Source: Clostridium gasigenes (GTDB lineage: Bacteria > Bacillota > Clostridia > Clostridiales > Clostridiaceae). From it: a stretch of DNA of 51,453 bases. The notes beneath the pieces were generated by a model. That model searched no databases and had not been told where the DNA came from. It was given only the letters and a program-made list of their open reading frames with translations. A program made the position numbers and the translations under genes. Position 1 is the stretch's first letter. The number at the start of each line of letters is the position of its first letter. Location: NCBI RefSeq assembly GCF_900104115.1, contig NZ_FNJM01000019.1, forward strand, positions 1 through 51,453, given 5' to 3'. Positions 34,917 to 42,835 of the stretch are shown piece by piece.

Positions 34917-35963
34917 GTGAATAAGTTAAGGTATATAGATAAAAAAATATTATGTAAATATGATTTAAGTGAAGAGTTTTTTGAAAATTTAGGAGTTGAA
35001 ATAAATGATATAGTACCTCTAAGAAAGGTTTTTGTACTTGTAACTTCAGAAGGGAAAAAAATATTGAAAATAGTAAATTCTACAGAAGAAAGATTAGAAT
35101 TTATAGATAAGTCATTAGATTATATATCTAAAAGATACTCAAATGTATTAAGTTATTATAAAAATAAAAACAATAAGGTTTATGAGATTTGGAAAGGGGA
35201 AACCTATGTGCTTTTAGATATGATAGATGGAAGGGAGGCAACTTTTTCAAATCCCATTGAAATTAATCTTTGTTCTAAGGCAATAGCAAATATGCATTTA
35301 GCATCAAAAGGAATATTAGATACTATGGATGAAGATATAGTTATTGAAAATTCAGGGGAAAATTTAATTAGAGTAATGAATGATAGTTATAAAATATTAG
35401 AAAATATAAAATATAATGTTAATAAATATAGATATAAAAATGAGTTTGATAAAATGTTTATTATAAATGTAGATTATAATTTAAAGGAAATTGAAAAATC
35501 TTTAGAGTTTTTAGCCCTAAGTGATTATAATAATATTTTATTAAATAAATCAAAGATGGTATTATGTCATAATGATTTAGCTCATCACAATTTCATAATA
35601 GATGGAGAAGAAGTTAAAATAATTGATTTTGATTATTGTAAATTTGATACTAGGGTAGTTGATGTAGCTAATTACACATTAAAAGTAATAAAGAATTTTG
35701 CATATGATAGTAAGAAGGTAAAAGCTATATTGGATAGCTATAATGAAGTAGAAAAATTAGATAACGAAGAAATAAGGTTATTATACGTAATACTATCATT
35801 TCCAAAGGATTTTGTAACAATAGTAACAGATTATTACTATAAGCAAAAGAGCTGGGATGAAGATGTTTTTATAAATAGGTTTAAAAGCAAGCTTGAAAAT
35901 GAAACTCATAGAAAAGAGTTTTTGAATAATTTTATACAAGAATTTAAAGAATATTTTTATTAG
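34917..35963 (+). CDS. CotS-family spore coat protein (kinase fold), copy 2
   Basis: A 348-residue CotS paralogue starting at GTG behind GAGGAGG. The kinase signature is intact: catalytic loop CHNDLAHHNFIID and metal motif IIDFDYC. The N-lobe Lys lies in GKKILKIVNS. It differs from copy 1 mainly in the middle linker. It is third in the same-strand run and converges on the second GT4 gene, with a palindromic repeat between them that can serve both as terminator. A coat role is inferred from family; enzymatic activity is unproven. Confidence 0.86.
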   Translation: MNKLRYIDKKILCKYDLSEEFFENLGVEINDIVPLRKVFVLVTSEGKKILKIVNSTEERLEFIDKSLDYISKRYSNVLSYYKNKNNKVYEIWKGETYVLLDMIDGREATFSNPIEINLCSKAIANMHLASKGILDTMDEDIVIENSGENLIRVMNDSYKILENIKYNVNKYRYKNEFDKMFIINVDYNLKEIEKSLEFLALSDYNNILLNKSKMVLCHNDLAHHNFIIDGEEVKIIDFDYCKFDTRVVDVANYTLKVIKNFAYDSKKVKAILDSYNEVEKLDNEEIRLLYVILSFPKDFVTIVTDYYYKQKSWDEDVFINRFKSKLENETHRKEFLNNFIQEFKEYFY

Positions 35964-36022
35964 GGACATGAAAATAAGCTAGTTATATTAAATTATAACT
36001 AGCTTATTTTTTTTAAGTGCCT
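35963..36022. repeat. Dispersed palindromic repeat acting as bidirectional terminator
   Basis: The most symmetric copy: AAAATAAGCTAGTTATA pairs perfectly with TATAACTAGCTTATTTT around 6 nt, flanked by GGGACATG and TTAAGTGCCT. With T's on one side and A's on the other, it should terminate both the cotS-like (+) and GT4 (-) genes. It overlaps the last codons of the latter. Confidence 0.85.
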
Positions 36023-37131
36023 AATATAGTTTCATATGCTTTAATTGTCTGTAGTGCGGTATTTTCCCAAGTATAAAGAGAACTTGTTAAAAGGCCCTTT
36101 TGTATCATAGTTAATCTAAGTGTATCATCAGTTAAAACATTTTCTATGGATAATTTTAGTTCAGATATAGAATATGGATTTATTAAAATAGCAGAATCTA
36201 AACAAACTTCTGGCAATGAAGTTACATTAGATGAAATTACAGGAGTGCCGCAGGCCATAGCTTCAAGTGGGGGAAGACCAAATCCTTCATAAAATGATGG
36301 ATAAACTAATAACTTTGAAGCATTATAAAAAGTAGGAAGATCATTTAAAGGAATAAAATCTGTAAAAATTACAGAGCTACTTATGAAAAGATCCTCTGTA
36401 CGCTTTTTATATAGTTCGTATGAAATTCCCTTTTTACCTGTAATCACTAATTTTAAATCTTTTTTTATAGTACTATCTAAAAGAGAAAATGCCTCTATAA
36501 TACCTAAAATATTTTTTCTAGGACTAAAGCCCCCAACATATAAAATAAAATCATCTTTAATACCATATTTATCACATAAATTCTTTTTACATAAATCTTT
36601 ATTTAAAGGTCTGTATATATCCTCTGCAGCGAGATGCGTAACAAATATTTTTTCTTTAGGAAAGTTGAATTCCTTTGCTATATCTTGCTTAGAAAATTCT
36701 GAAACTGTTAAGATACCATCGCAATTTTCTATAATTTTAGGAAGTTCATTATTAAAAATATTAAGATATCTATCACTTACTGTTTCAGGCATTCTCAAGG
36801 GAATTATATCATGTAATGTAATTGCTTTAAGGCAATTTATATTTTCAGAAAGTCCTACTCCGTTTTGAGGAACATGATATAGTTCCATATCGTGATAGGG
36901 GAAAGTATTAGGTGTTCTAACGTCATCCCAAAAGTTTTTTTTAGATAATTCTTCTGCAGTCTCCACTGCAAAATTATCTTTTAAATTTAGAGAGGAGCCG
37001 TTGGGTAAGAAAATTAAGTAGTCATTCTTAGAATCAACTTTATTTAAGCTATTTATAAGTTGATAAGTGTAAGTTCCTATACCAGTTCCCCTATACCATT
37101 TAGCAGCTCTTCCATCTATGCCTATCTTCAT
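36013..37131 (-). CDS. GT4-family glycosyltransferase (CotSA-like), second copy
   Basis: A 372-residue paralogue of the gene at 31680. It has the same landmarks: GIDGRAAKWYRGTGIGTYT at the N-terminus, YHVPQNGVGLSE, ILYVGGFSPRKNILGII, and the nucleotide-sugar site YPSFYEGFGLPPLEAMACG. The ribosome binding site is GAAAGGA. It sits head-to-head with the third cotS copy, repeating the GT4-minus/cotS-plus arrangement seen at 32.8 kb. That suggests duplication of a GT4-cotS pair. The acceptor is unknown; glycosylation of coat proteins or a coat polysaccharide is inference. Confidence 0.88.
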   Translation of the reverse strand: MKIGIDGRAAKWYRGTGIGTYTYQLINSLNKVDSKNDYLIFLPNGSSLNLKDNFAVETAEELSKKNFWDDVRTPNTFPYHDMELYHVPQNGVGLSENINCLKAITLHDIIPLRMPETVSDRYLNIFNNELPKIIENCDGILTVSEFSKQDIAKEFNFPKEKIFVTHLAAEDIYRPLNKDLCKKNLCDKYGIKDDFILYVGGFSPRKNILGIIEAFSLLDSTIKKDLKLVITGKKGISYELYKKRTEDLFISSSVIFTDFIPLNDLPTFYNASKLLVYPSFYEGFGLPPLEAMACGTPVISSNVTSLPEVCLDSAILINPYSISELKLSIENVLTDDTLRLTMIQKGLLTSSLYTWENTALQTIKAYETILGT

Positions 37132-37237
37132 GATTTAATCCTTTCATAATGCTTTTAATTTATTATATTAAAGAAGGTGAAAAAATGTTAATAAAAGAAT
37201 GAGTAACCACATATAAATATAAAAGGGGGTGAGCACT

Positions 37238-38248
37238 ATGATGAGAGAATTTGAAATAGAAAGGCAATTTGATATAAAAATCGAAGTTATAAAAGCGAAC
37301 AAAGGGATTTATTATTTAAAGAGTAATAAGGGAGAAAGGTGTTTAAAAAGGATAAATTATGGGCCACAAAAATTATTGTTTGTATGTGGGGCAAAGGATC
37401 ATTTAATTAATAATGGATTTAAAGGTGTGGATAAATATTATTTAAACATAGAAGGTGAACCATATGCCCTAGTAAATGAAGATCTTTATACATTATCTGA
37501 GTGGTTAGATGGAAGAGAATGTGATTTTCATAACATAGAAGAAGTGAAAATTGCAGCAAGAACATTAGCAAAAATGCACGAAGCTTCTAAGGGGTATGAC
37601 CCACCGGAGAATTCAAAGCTTAAAAGTGATTTAGGCAGATGGCCGAGCCTTATGGCAAAAAGAATCAAGTCTCTTGATAAAATGAGGGATATGGTAAGGA
37701 AAAAAAATAATAAAAATAACTTCGATTTAATATATCTAAAATCTATGGAATTTTATAAAGAAATCGGTAAAAAAGCATTAAAAACATTAGAGGAATCAAA
37801 CTATATTGAATTATGTGAGATAGCAGAAAATGATAAAAATTTCTGCCACCATGATTATACTTATCATAATATTATTATTGATAAAGATGAAAATGTAAAT
37901 ATAATTGATTTTGATTATTGTAAGAGAGAGGTAAGAACCTTTGATATTTCTAACTTTATGACAAAGGTACTAAAAAGAGTTAATTGGGATATGAATTTTG
38001 CAAAAGCAATTATAGATTCTTATAATGAAGTATCCGAGTTAAGAGAAGATGAATATAAAGTGTTGTTTGCATATATGCAATTCCCACAAAGGTATTGGAG
38101 ACTTGCAAATAGATATTATTACAATGAAGTTAACTGGGGGCAAAATACTTTCGCAAGTAAAATAGAATCTATAATAAAAGAGCAAGAACAATTTCTACTA
38201 TTCTTAGAAGATTTTAAAAATGAATATTTTTTATCAAGTGATTCTTAG
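37238..38248 (+). CDS. CotS-family spore coat protein (kinase fold), copy 3
   Basis: A 336-residue CotS paralogue. The catalytic loop is CHHDYTYHNIIID and the metal motif IIDFDYC; YALVNEDLYTLSEWLDGREC in the hinge region is typical, as is C-terminal FPQRYWRLANRYYY. Start choice: ATG at 37238, with AGGGGGTGA upstream. GTG at 37229 would overlap that site, and ATG at 37241 is also possible. It is divergent from the second GT4 gene and ends at a compact terminator. Confidence 0.86.
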   Translation: MMREFEIERQFDIKIEVIKANKGIYYLKSNKGERCLKRINYGPQKLLFVCGAKDHLINNGFKGVDKYYLNIEGEPYALVNEDLYTLSEWLDGRECDFHNIEEVKIAARTLAKMHEASKGYDPPENSKLKSDLGRWPSLMAKRIKSLDKMRDMVRKKNNKNNFDLIYLKSMEFYKEIGKKALKTLEESNYIELCEIAENDKNFCHHDYTYHNIIIDKDENVNIIDFDYCKREVRTFDISNFMTKVLKRVNWDMNFAKAIIDSYNEVSELREDEYKVLFAYMQFPQRYWRLANRYYYNEVNWGQNTFASKIESIIKEQEQFLLFLEDFKNEYFLSSDS

Positions 38249-38324
38249 AGTTAGGTTATTTAAAGAAGTATATTATTAAATCAGAAACCTAAAAGAACTT
38301 ATCCAGAGAACAACTTATAAATAG

Positions 38325-38348
38325 AAAAAGTGCTTAGGCACTTTTTTT
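38325..38348 (+). terminator. Terminator after the third cotS-like gene
   Basis: AAAAAGTGC-TTAG-GCACTTTTTTT. Confidence 0.9.
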
Positions 38349-38409
38349 ATGTAGCAAAATATCTTACTTATCATATTATAAATAATAAGTAATAAGTAAG
38401 AGGTTAGAT

Positions 38410-39291
38410 ATGATTATAGGAGATTTAGTTGTTAGAAAGTCTTATGATAGAGATATTACATTTAAAATAATCGATATAAAGGAAGAAGATGGAAACTTAA
38501 TATATTTTTTAAAAGGAATAAGTATAAGAATAATAGCGGATTCATCAAAAGATGATCTTGAGAAAGTTGATAATAGTTTTATAGGTGAAAAGGAAAAGAT
38601 TTTAAATAGTAGAGTTAATGCGGCTATTAAAAATGCAATATCATTAAGAGGTGATGATGTTGCAATCAAAGCGATAAATAGTAGAGGGGCAAAAACTCAA
38701 AAGTTAGCAGCAAATAAGGACTTAATGTTTGGACGGCCAGGGAAAATATTACATGTAGATGGAGATAGTCAGTATTTAGAAACATGCTTAAAGGTATATA
38801 AACAGTTATCTTTAAATGCTGTAGGAAGAGTGGTGACAGAAAGTAAACAACCAGAAGCTATTGTGGCATTAGTTAAGGAAATAAAGCCTGATATAGTTGT
38901 TTTAACGGGCCATGACGGAGTTATTAGAGGGGCGCAAGATTACCTTGATTTAGATAATTATAGAAATTCTAAGTATTATACTCAAGCGGTTAGAGCTTTA
39001 AGAGACTATAATTCAAGCTATGATGAGTTAGTTATATTTGCAGGGGCATGCCAATCCTGCTATGAATGTATGTTAGATGCAGGAGCTAATTTTGCAAGTT
39101 CTCCAAGTCGCGTGTTAATACATTGTTTAGATCCAGTTTTTGTGTGTGAAAAAATAGCTTATACTAGAATTGATGAGATAGTATCTATTCAAGAATTGAT
39201 AAACAATACAATAACAGGAATTAAAGGTATAGGAGGGCTTCAGACAAGAGGCAAATATAGGGAAGGTTACCCAAAGTCAACATATATATAA
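38410..39291 (+). CDS. yabG: Sporulation-specific protease YabG
   Basis: A 293-residue YabG homologue. In Bacillus and Clostridioides difficile, YabG is a sigma-K-dependent cysteine protease that trims spore coat proteins. Hallmarks are the N-terminal IGDLVVRKSYDRDITFKI beta domain, HVDGDSQYLETCLKVY, VVLTGHDG, and FAGACQSCYECMLDAGANFAS with several Cys. A sigma-K-like -10 (CATATTATA) lies 30 bp upstream, at 38372, without a clear -35. The gene order yabG-veg is conserved in many Firmicutes. Confidence 0.93.
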   Translation: MIIGDLVVRKSYDRDITFKIIDIKEEDGNLIYFLKGISIRIIADSSKDDLEKVDNSFIGEKEKILNSRVNAAIKNAISLRGDDVAIKAINSRGAKTQKLAANKDLMFGRPGKILHVDGDSQYLETCLKVYKQLSLNAVGRVVTESKQPEAIVALVKEIKPDIVVLTGHDGVIRGAQDYLDLDNYRNSKYYTQAVRALRDYNSSYDELVIFAGACQSCYECMLDAGANFASSPSRVLIHCLDPVFVCEKIAYTRIDEIVSIQELINNTITGIKGIGGLQTRGKYREGYPKSTYI

Positions 39292-39484
39292 CTTAAGAGG
39301 CATATCAAGGTTATTGGATTAGTTGAAATTCTAGATGTTTATAATGATCAATATAGATAATTAAAATTAGAGTGCATAGAAATAGGGTTAAAAGGAATAC
39401 TAATAGTTGTGTATTAGCAATACAAATAAGTTAAAAGTTTACATTGACAAATATACTAGAAAAGTGTTAAAATATAAAATTTAT

Positions 39485-39513
39485 TTGACAAAAACTGGTG
39501 TGTAGTGTATAAT
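39485..39513 (+). promoter_or_regulatory. Consensus sigma-A promoter of veg
   Basis: TTGACA (39485-39490), 17-bp spacer, TATAAT (39508-39513): a perfect match, as also known for veg of Bacillus. A second TTGACA at 39444 with TTAAAA 17 bp on may be a tandem promoter. Confidence 0.92.
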
Positions 39514-39537
39514 GTAAATTGGAAAGAAGGTGTTTAT

Positions 39538-39774
39538 ATGGAAAGGTTAAAAACTATTGCAACCATCAAAAGAGATATCGAAGGGCATTTAGGCGAAAAG
39601 GTTACACTTAAAGCTAACGGTGGAAGGAAGAAGATCCTAGTAAACAACGGAGTAATAGAAAGTGTTTATCCAAGCATTTTCGTAGTAAGATTAGAAAGTG
39701 ACAATGAAAGAACTGTAACATACAGTTATTCAGATGTACTAACAAATACTGTGCAATTATATTTTGCTGTATAG
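39538..39774 (+). CDS. veg: Veg protein
   Basis: A 78-residue Veg homologue: IKRDIEGHLGEKVTLKANGG, then SVYPSIFVVRLE and TYSYSDVLTNTVQLYF, all characteristic. Bacillus Veg affects biofilm gene expression through the SinR pathway and is produced strongly in growth. The ATG at 39538 follows AAGAAGGTG and matches the family start; an upstream in-frame start at 39505 lies within the promoter and is excluded. It has a strong promoter upstream and a terminator immediately downstream. Confidence 0.95.
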   Translation: MERLKTIATIKRDIEGHLGEKVTLKANGGRKKILVNNGVIESVYPSIFVVRLESDNERTVTYSYSDVLTNTVQLYFAV

Positions 39775-39778
39775 ACAA

Positions 39779-39812
39779 TAGAACTTCGATTTTCGAAGTT
39801 CTATATTTTTTT
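39779..39812 (+). terminator. Terminator of veg
   Basis: TAGAACTTCGA and TCGAAGTTCTA around a TTT loop, followed by a T run. Confidence 0.92.
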
Positions 39813-39821
39813 ATATTATTT

Positions 39822-39889
39822 AGGCATCCTAGAAAAATAATTAGTCAATATCCATGGAAACTTTGACTAGTTATTTTTTTAAGATGCCT
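39822..39889. repeat. Dispersed palindromic repeat, short form with clear arms
   Basis: Left arm AGGCATCCTAGAAAAATAAT plus TAGTCAA. Right arm TTGACTAGTTATTTTTTTAA plus GATGCCT. The outer AGGCATC and GATGCCT pair exactly. The spacer is 14 bp. Confidence 0.85.
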
Positions 39890-39916
39890 TATATTTTTAA
39901 TATTATAAAAAAGTAT

Positions 39917-40005
39917 AAAAAAAAGAAAGATGGTGGGTTCCCATCTTTCAACTATGGTATAAAAGGGTATTGAGAATTTATGAGAGGTTATATGGTCAAT
40001 AACCT
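39917..40005 (-). ncRNA. Candidate small RNA, minus strand
   Basis: On the minus strand, TTGACA (40039-40034) and TATCCT (40016-40011) are 17 bp apart, a good sigma-A promoter. The transcript would start near 40005, fold AGAGGTTAT with ATAACCTCT (39983-40007) or slightly less of it, run through about 30 unpaired bases, and end in GAAAGATGGG with CCATCTTTC followed by eight U (39917-39924). No coding potential is evident in this span. The promoter, length near 90 nt and terminator together are typical of a small RNA. Expression is not shown. Confidence 0.55.
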
Positions 40006-40076
40006 CTATTAGGATACGACAAATTTCTTATGTTGTCAACATTAAATTAAAAAAAACAATGAAATTATGTTTGAAA

Positions 40077-40135
40077 TTCGACAATAATATTATTGAATAC
40101 ATATTATCCCATAACAAAAAGAAGTATTTGTCGAA
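40077..40135. promoter_or_regulatory. Spo0A boxes upstream of the sipL-like gene
   Basis: Two exact TGTCGAA boxes: TTGTCGAA on the minus strand at 40077-40084 and TTTGTCGAA on the plus strand at 40127-40135. Near matches occur at 40015-40024 and 40033-40040. A TATAAA at 40152-40157 sits 18 bp after TTGTCG (40128-40133), the arrangement of a Spo0A-controlled sigma-A promoter. Confidence 0.6.
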
Positions 40136-40234
40136 GAAAAGGGTATGATTTTATAAACAATAAAAATATATATGAATAAATATATAGAGATGGAAATATA
40201 TTTATGGTAGGAAGTATTCTATAGGAGGGATAAT

Positions 40235-41815
40235 ATGTCACAGATTGATGTAATAAAAGAAAGAGTTCAATATGAGCAACTTTTAAAAGAAAGCTCATCA
40301 AACCATATTTTAAAGGGTGAATATTTAATAAGGGATTCTCATCCTGATATGAAAGAGGTTTTAGGAGTTGAAGCAAAGGCTACAATAACAAATAAAGAAA
40401 TTCTTGGAGATAAGGTAATGGTGGAAGGATTATTAAACTACACTATGTTTTATCTACCAAAGGAGGAAGCAATATCGGAAAATGCTTCAAGAAAAATTCA
40501 CTCAGTTACATTTACAGAAAAGTTCGCAAATTACATTGAACTTGAAAATGATGAACATAGGGTGATTTGTGAAGTTGAGTGTGATATTGAACATATTGAG
40601 GCAAATTTAATAAATGAAAGAAAAGTAGGAATAGATGGGGTCATTGAATTAAAATGGGAAATTTATAGAAGTGGAGAATTTGAATATGTAAAAGATGTAG
40701 AAGGAAAAGAAGATATTCAAGTACTTAAAAAGCAAGAAGTACTAAATGGTGTTAAGGGTGAAAAGGAGATTGAATTAGTAGGTAAATCTATGATGAAAGT
40801 AACTATGGATAAACCAGAAATCGAAGATATTCTTAATTGTTCAATGAATCTTCATAAAAAAGAAATTAAAATTGGTGAAGATAAAATTTATATAGGGTGC
40901 TATTGTAAAATAGAAGTTTTATATAAGGGTAAAGATACCTCAGATATAATGACTTTACAGGATGATGTATATTTATCAAAGGAAGAGGAATTAGTAGGAA
41001 TAACTAATGAAATGATGAGTTCTATGAATATGGATGTTAATAATAGTGAATATACTATTACTGCTGATGATTTAGGAGAAAGTAGAGTAGTTAACCTTGA
41101 ATTTGTAATCAAAGGAAAGGTTAAGGTATTCTCAAAAGAAAAAATAGAATTAATTAAAGATGCATATTCACCTACTATGAATATGGAATTAAATATTGGT
41201 AATCACGAAATAGGAATTGTTCAAGGTAGTGCAAATAATGAATCAATGGTTAAAGATAATATTTATTTGAAAAATGAAAATACTAAAATTGAGCAAATAA
41301 TTTCTGTAAGTGGAAGTGCTGCTATCACAGATAAAATTGTAGAAAATGATAGAGTTAAAATTGAAGGAATAGTAAAAGTAAATGTATTATATAAGGCTAT
41401 GGATGAAGAAGATTGTTATGCCATAGTATCTGGCGAAATACCATTCTTAGCATCAGCAGAAATAAAAGGTGCTAAAGAAGGTATGGATATAGTAGTTAAA
41501 GCATCATTAGAAAATATAGATGCAAGTATAGAAGCAAATACAATAGCTATTCGTGCAACAGTAATTACATCTTCAAAAGTATGTCATAAAGTAAATAAAG
41601 AATGGGTAGTTGATATAGTAGATGGTGGAGATGAAAAGAAAGAAAAGAAAGCATCGATTACTATATATGTAGTTGGAGCTGGAGATACACTATGGCAGTT
41701 AGCTAAGAAATATAATACTACTATGGAAGAACTAACTAAGCTAAATGATATGGAAAATCCAGAAGAATTAAAATGTGGAGAAAAATTAATAATTCCAGGT
41801 AGAGCTATATTTTAA
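40235..41815 (+). CDS. SPOCS/LysM spore morphogenesis protein (SipL-like)
   Basis: A 526-residue protein with repeated DUF3794 (SPOCS) beta domains over most of its length and a C-terminal LysM domain (about 475-523: YVVGAGDTLWQLAKKYNTT, LKCGEKLIIPG). Length and architecture match SipL of Clostridioides difficile, which binds SpoIVA and tethers the coat to the forespore. The N-terminal IKERVQYEQLLKESSSNH also fits. The ribosome binding site is AGGAGGG. The 460-bp gap upstream holds the veg terminator, a repeat copy, the candidate small RNA and Spo0A boxes. It ends at a terminator next to a half repeat. Confidence 0.88.
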   Translation: MSQIDVIKERVQYEQLLKESSSNHILKGEYLIRDSHPDMKEVLGVEAKATITNKEILGDKVMVEGLLNYTMFYLPKEEAISENASRKIHSVTFTEKFANYIELENDEHRVICEVECDIEHIEANLINERKVGIDGVIELKWEIYRSGEFEYVKDVEGKEDIQVLKKQEVLNGVKGEKEIELVGKSMMKVTMDKPEIEDILNCSMNLHKKEIKIGEDKIYIGCYCKIEVLYKGKDTSDIMTLQDDVYLSKEEELVGITNEMMSSMNMDVNNSEYTITADDLGESRVVNLEFVIKGKVKVFSKEKIELIKDAYSPTMNMELNIGNHEIGIVQGSANNESMVKDNIYLKNENTKIEQIISVSGSAAITDKIVENDRVKIEGIVKVNVLYKAMDEEDCYAIVSGEIPFLASAEIKGAKEGMDIVVKASLENIDASIEANTIAIRATVITSSKVCHKVNKEWVVDIVDGGDEKKEKKASITIYVVGAGDTLWQLAKKYNTTMEELTKLNDMENPEELKCGEKLIIPGRAIF

Positions 41816-41822
41816 AAAAACA

Positions 41823-41862
41823 CTAAGGCATATTGACTTGTTATTAAAAAAAATGTCTAAGA
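41823..41862. repeat. Dispersed repeat, half copy
   Basis: CTAAGGCATATTGACTTGTT followed by ATTAAAAAAAATGTCTAAG. Only the TTGACTTGTTATT-like arm is clear. It is directly followed by a terminator. Confidence 0.5.
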
Positions 41863-41863
41863 G

Positions 41864-41897
41864 GAGCCGCGTTTATAAACGTGGTTCTTTTTTTTAT
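41864..41897 (+). terminator. Terminator of the sipL-like gene
   Basis: GAGCCGCGTTTA pairs with TAAACGTGGTTC, followed by eight T. Confidence 0.92.
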
Positions 41898-41998
41898 GCT
41901 AAAGGAGCTTTAAAAAATATATAAAGTAAATTAGTTAAAAATGAATAAGAATAATGGAGGCTGGATAAAATAATATATGTATGATTAGAGGTGATAGA

Positions 41999-42835
41999 AT
42001 GAGTGAAAAAATAAATGGGAATTTAATAATAATAGGTGGCGCAGAAGATAAAGAGGGTAAAAAAGAGATCCTGAAAAAGGTTTGTGAATTTATAAATAAA
42101 GATAATGACACAATATTAGTTGCAACAATAGCAACAGAATATCCAAAGGAAGCATTGAAGAAATATAAAGAGGTATTTACAAAATTAGGTGTGAAAAATA
42201 TAAAGGGGTTAGATATAAGTAATAGAGTTCATGCATTTGAAGAAGAAAATTTAAATTCTATTAATGAAGCAGCACTTATATTTTTTACAGGTGGTGACCA
42301 ATTAAGAATAACAAGTATAGTTGGAGGAACTCCTATTTATGATGCTTTAAAAAAGGCTAGTAAAAGGGGCTGCATAATAGTTGGAACATCAGCGGGAGCT
42401 TCTGTTATGAGTGATACTATGATTGTTCAAGGTGATGATGAAGAATCACCTAGGAAGTGTACTTTAAAGATGGCACCAGGCCTTGGGTTTGTAAAAAATA
42501 TAATGATAGATCAACATTTTGATCAAAGAGGAAGAATAGGAAGGCTACTGACAGGCATAGCTCAAAATCCTGAAGTTTTAGGAATTGGAATAGATGAAGA
42601 TACTGCAATTATAGTTACGGATGAAGGGATGGCAGAAGTAATAGGAAGCGGAGCTGTTTACTTTGTTGATGGAAGTGGGATTACTCATAGTAATGTATCA
42701 GAACAATATTGCGATGAGGTTTTAAGTATGTATAATGTGAAACTTCATGTGCTTAAAGAAGGTAATAAATTTAATATTTTAGCTAAGGCACCTTTTGAGG
42801 AGGAAATTAGTAGCAATGAGAGTAATAAAAACTAA
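41999..42835 (+). CDS. cphB: Cyanophycinase (peptidase S51)
   Basis: A 278-residue cytoplasmic serine exopeptidase that releases beta-Asp-Arg dipeptides from cyanophycin. Motifs: LIIIGGAEDK at the start, FFTGGDQLRI, the nucleophile elbow GTSAGASVMS, and the DQHFDQRGRIGRL stretch. The ATG at 41999 follows AGAGGTGAT. It overlaps the cphA start by 20 bp, so synthesis and breakdown enzymes are translationally coupled. The free dipeptide would need an isoaspartyl dipeptidase, not present here. Confidence 0.94.
   Translation: MSEKINGNLIIIGGAEDKEGKKEILKKVCEFINKDNDTILVATIATEYPKEALKKYKEVFTKLGVKNIKGLDISNRVHAFEEENLNSINEAALIFFTGGDQLRITSIVGGTPIYDALKKASKRGCIIVGTSAGASVMSDTMIVQGDDEESPRKCTLKMAPGLGFVKNIMIDQHFDQRGRIGRLLTGIAQNPEVLGIGIDEDTAIIVTDEGMAEVIGSGAVYFVDGSGITHSNVSEQYCDEVLSMYNVKLHVLKEGNKFNILAKAPFEEEISSNESNKN

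Noticed and set aside
40104..40376. Minus-strand open frame of 90 codons overlapping the sipL-like start
   Set aside because: It is antisense to the sipL-like gene and its promoter region, with no family resemblance. The candidate small RNA nearby does not depend on it.
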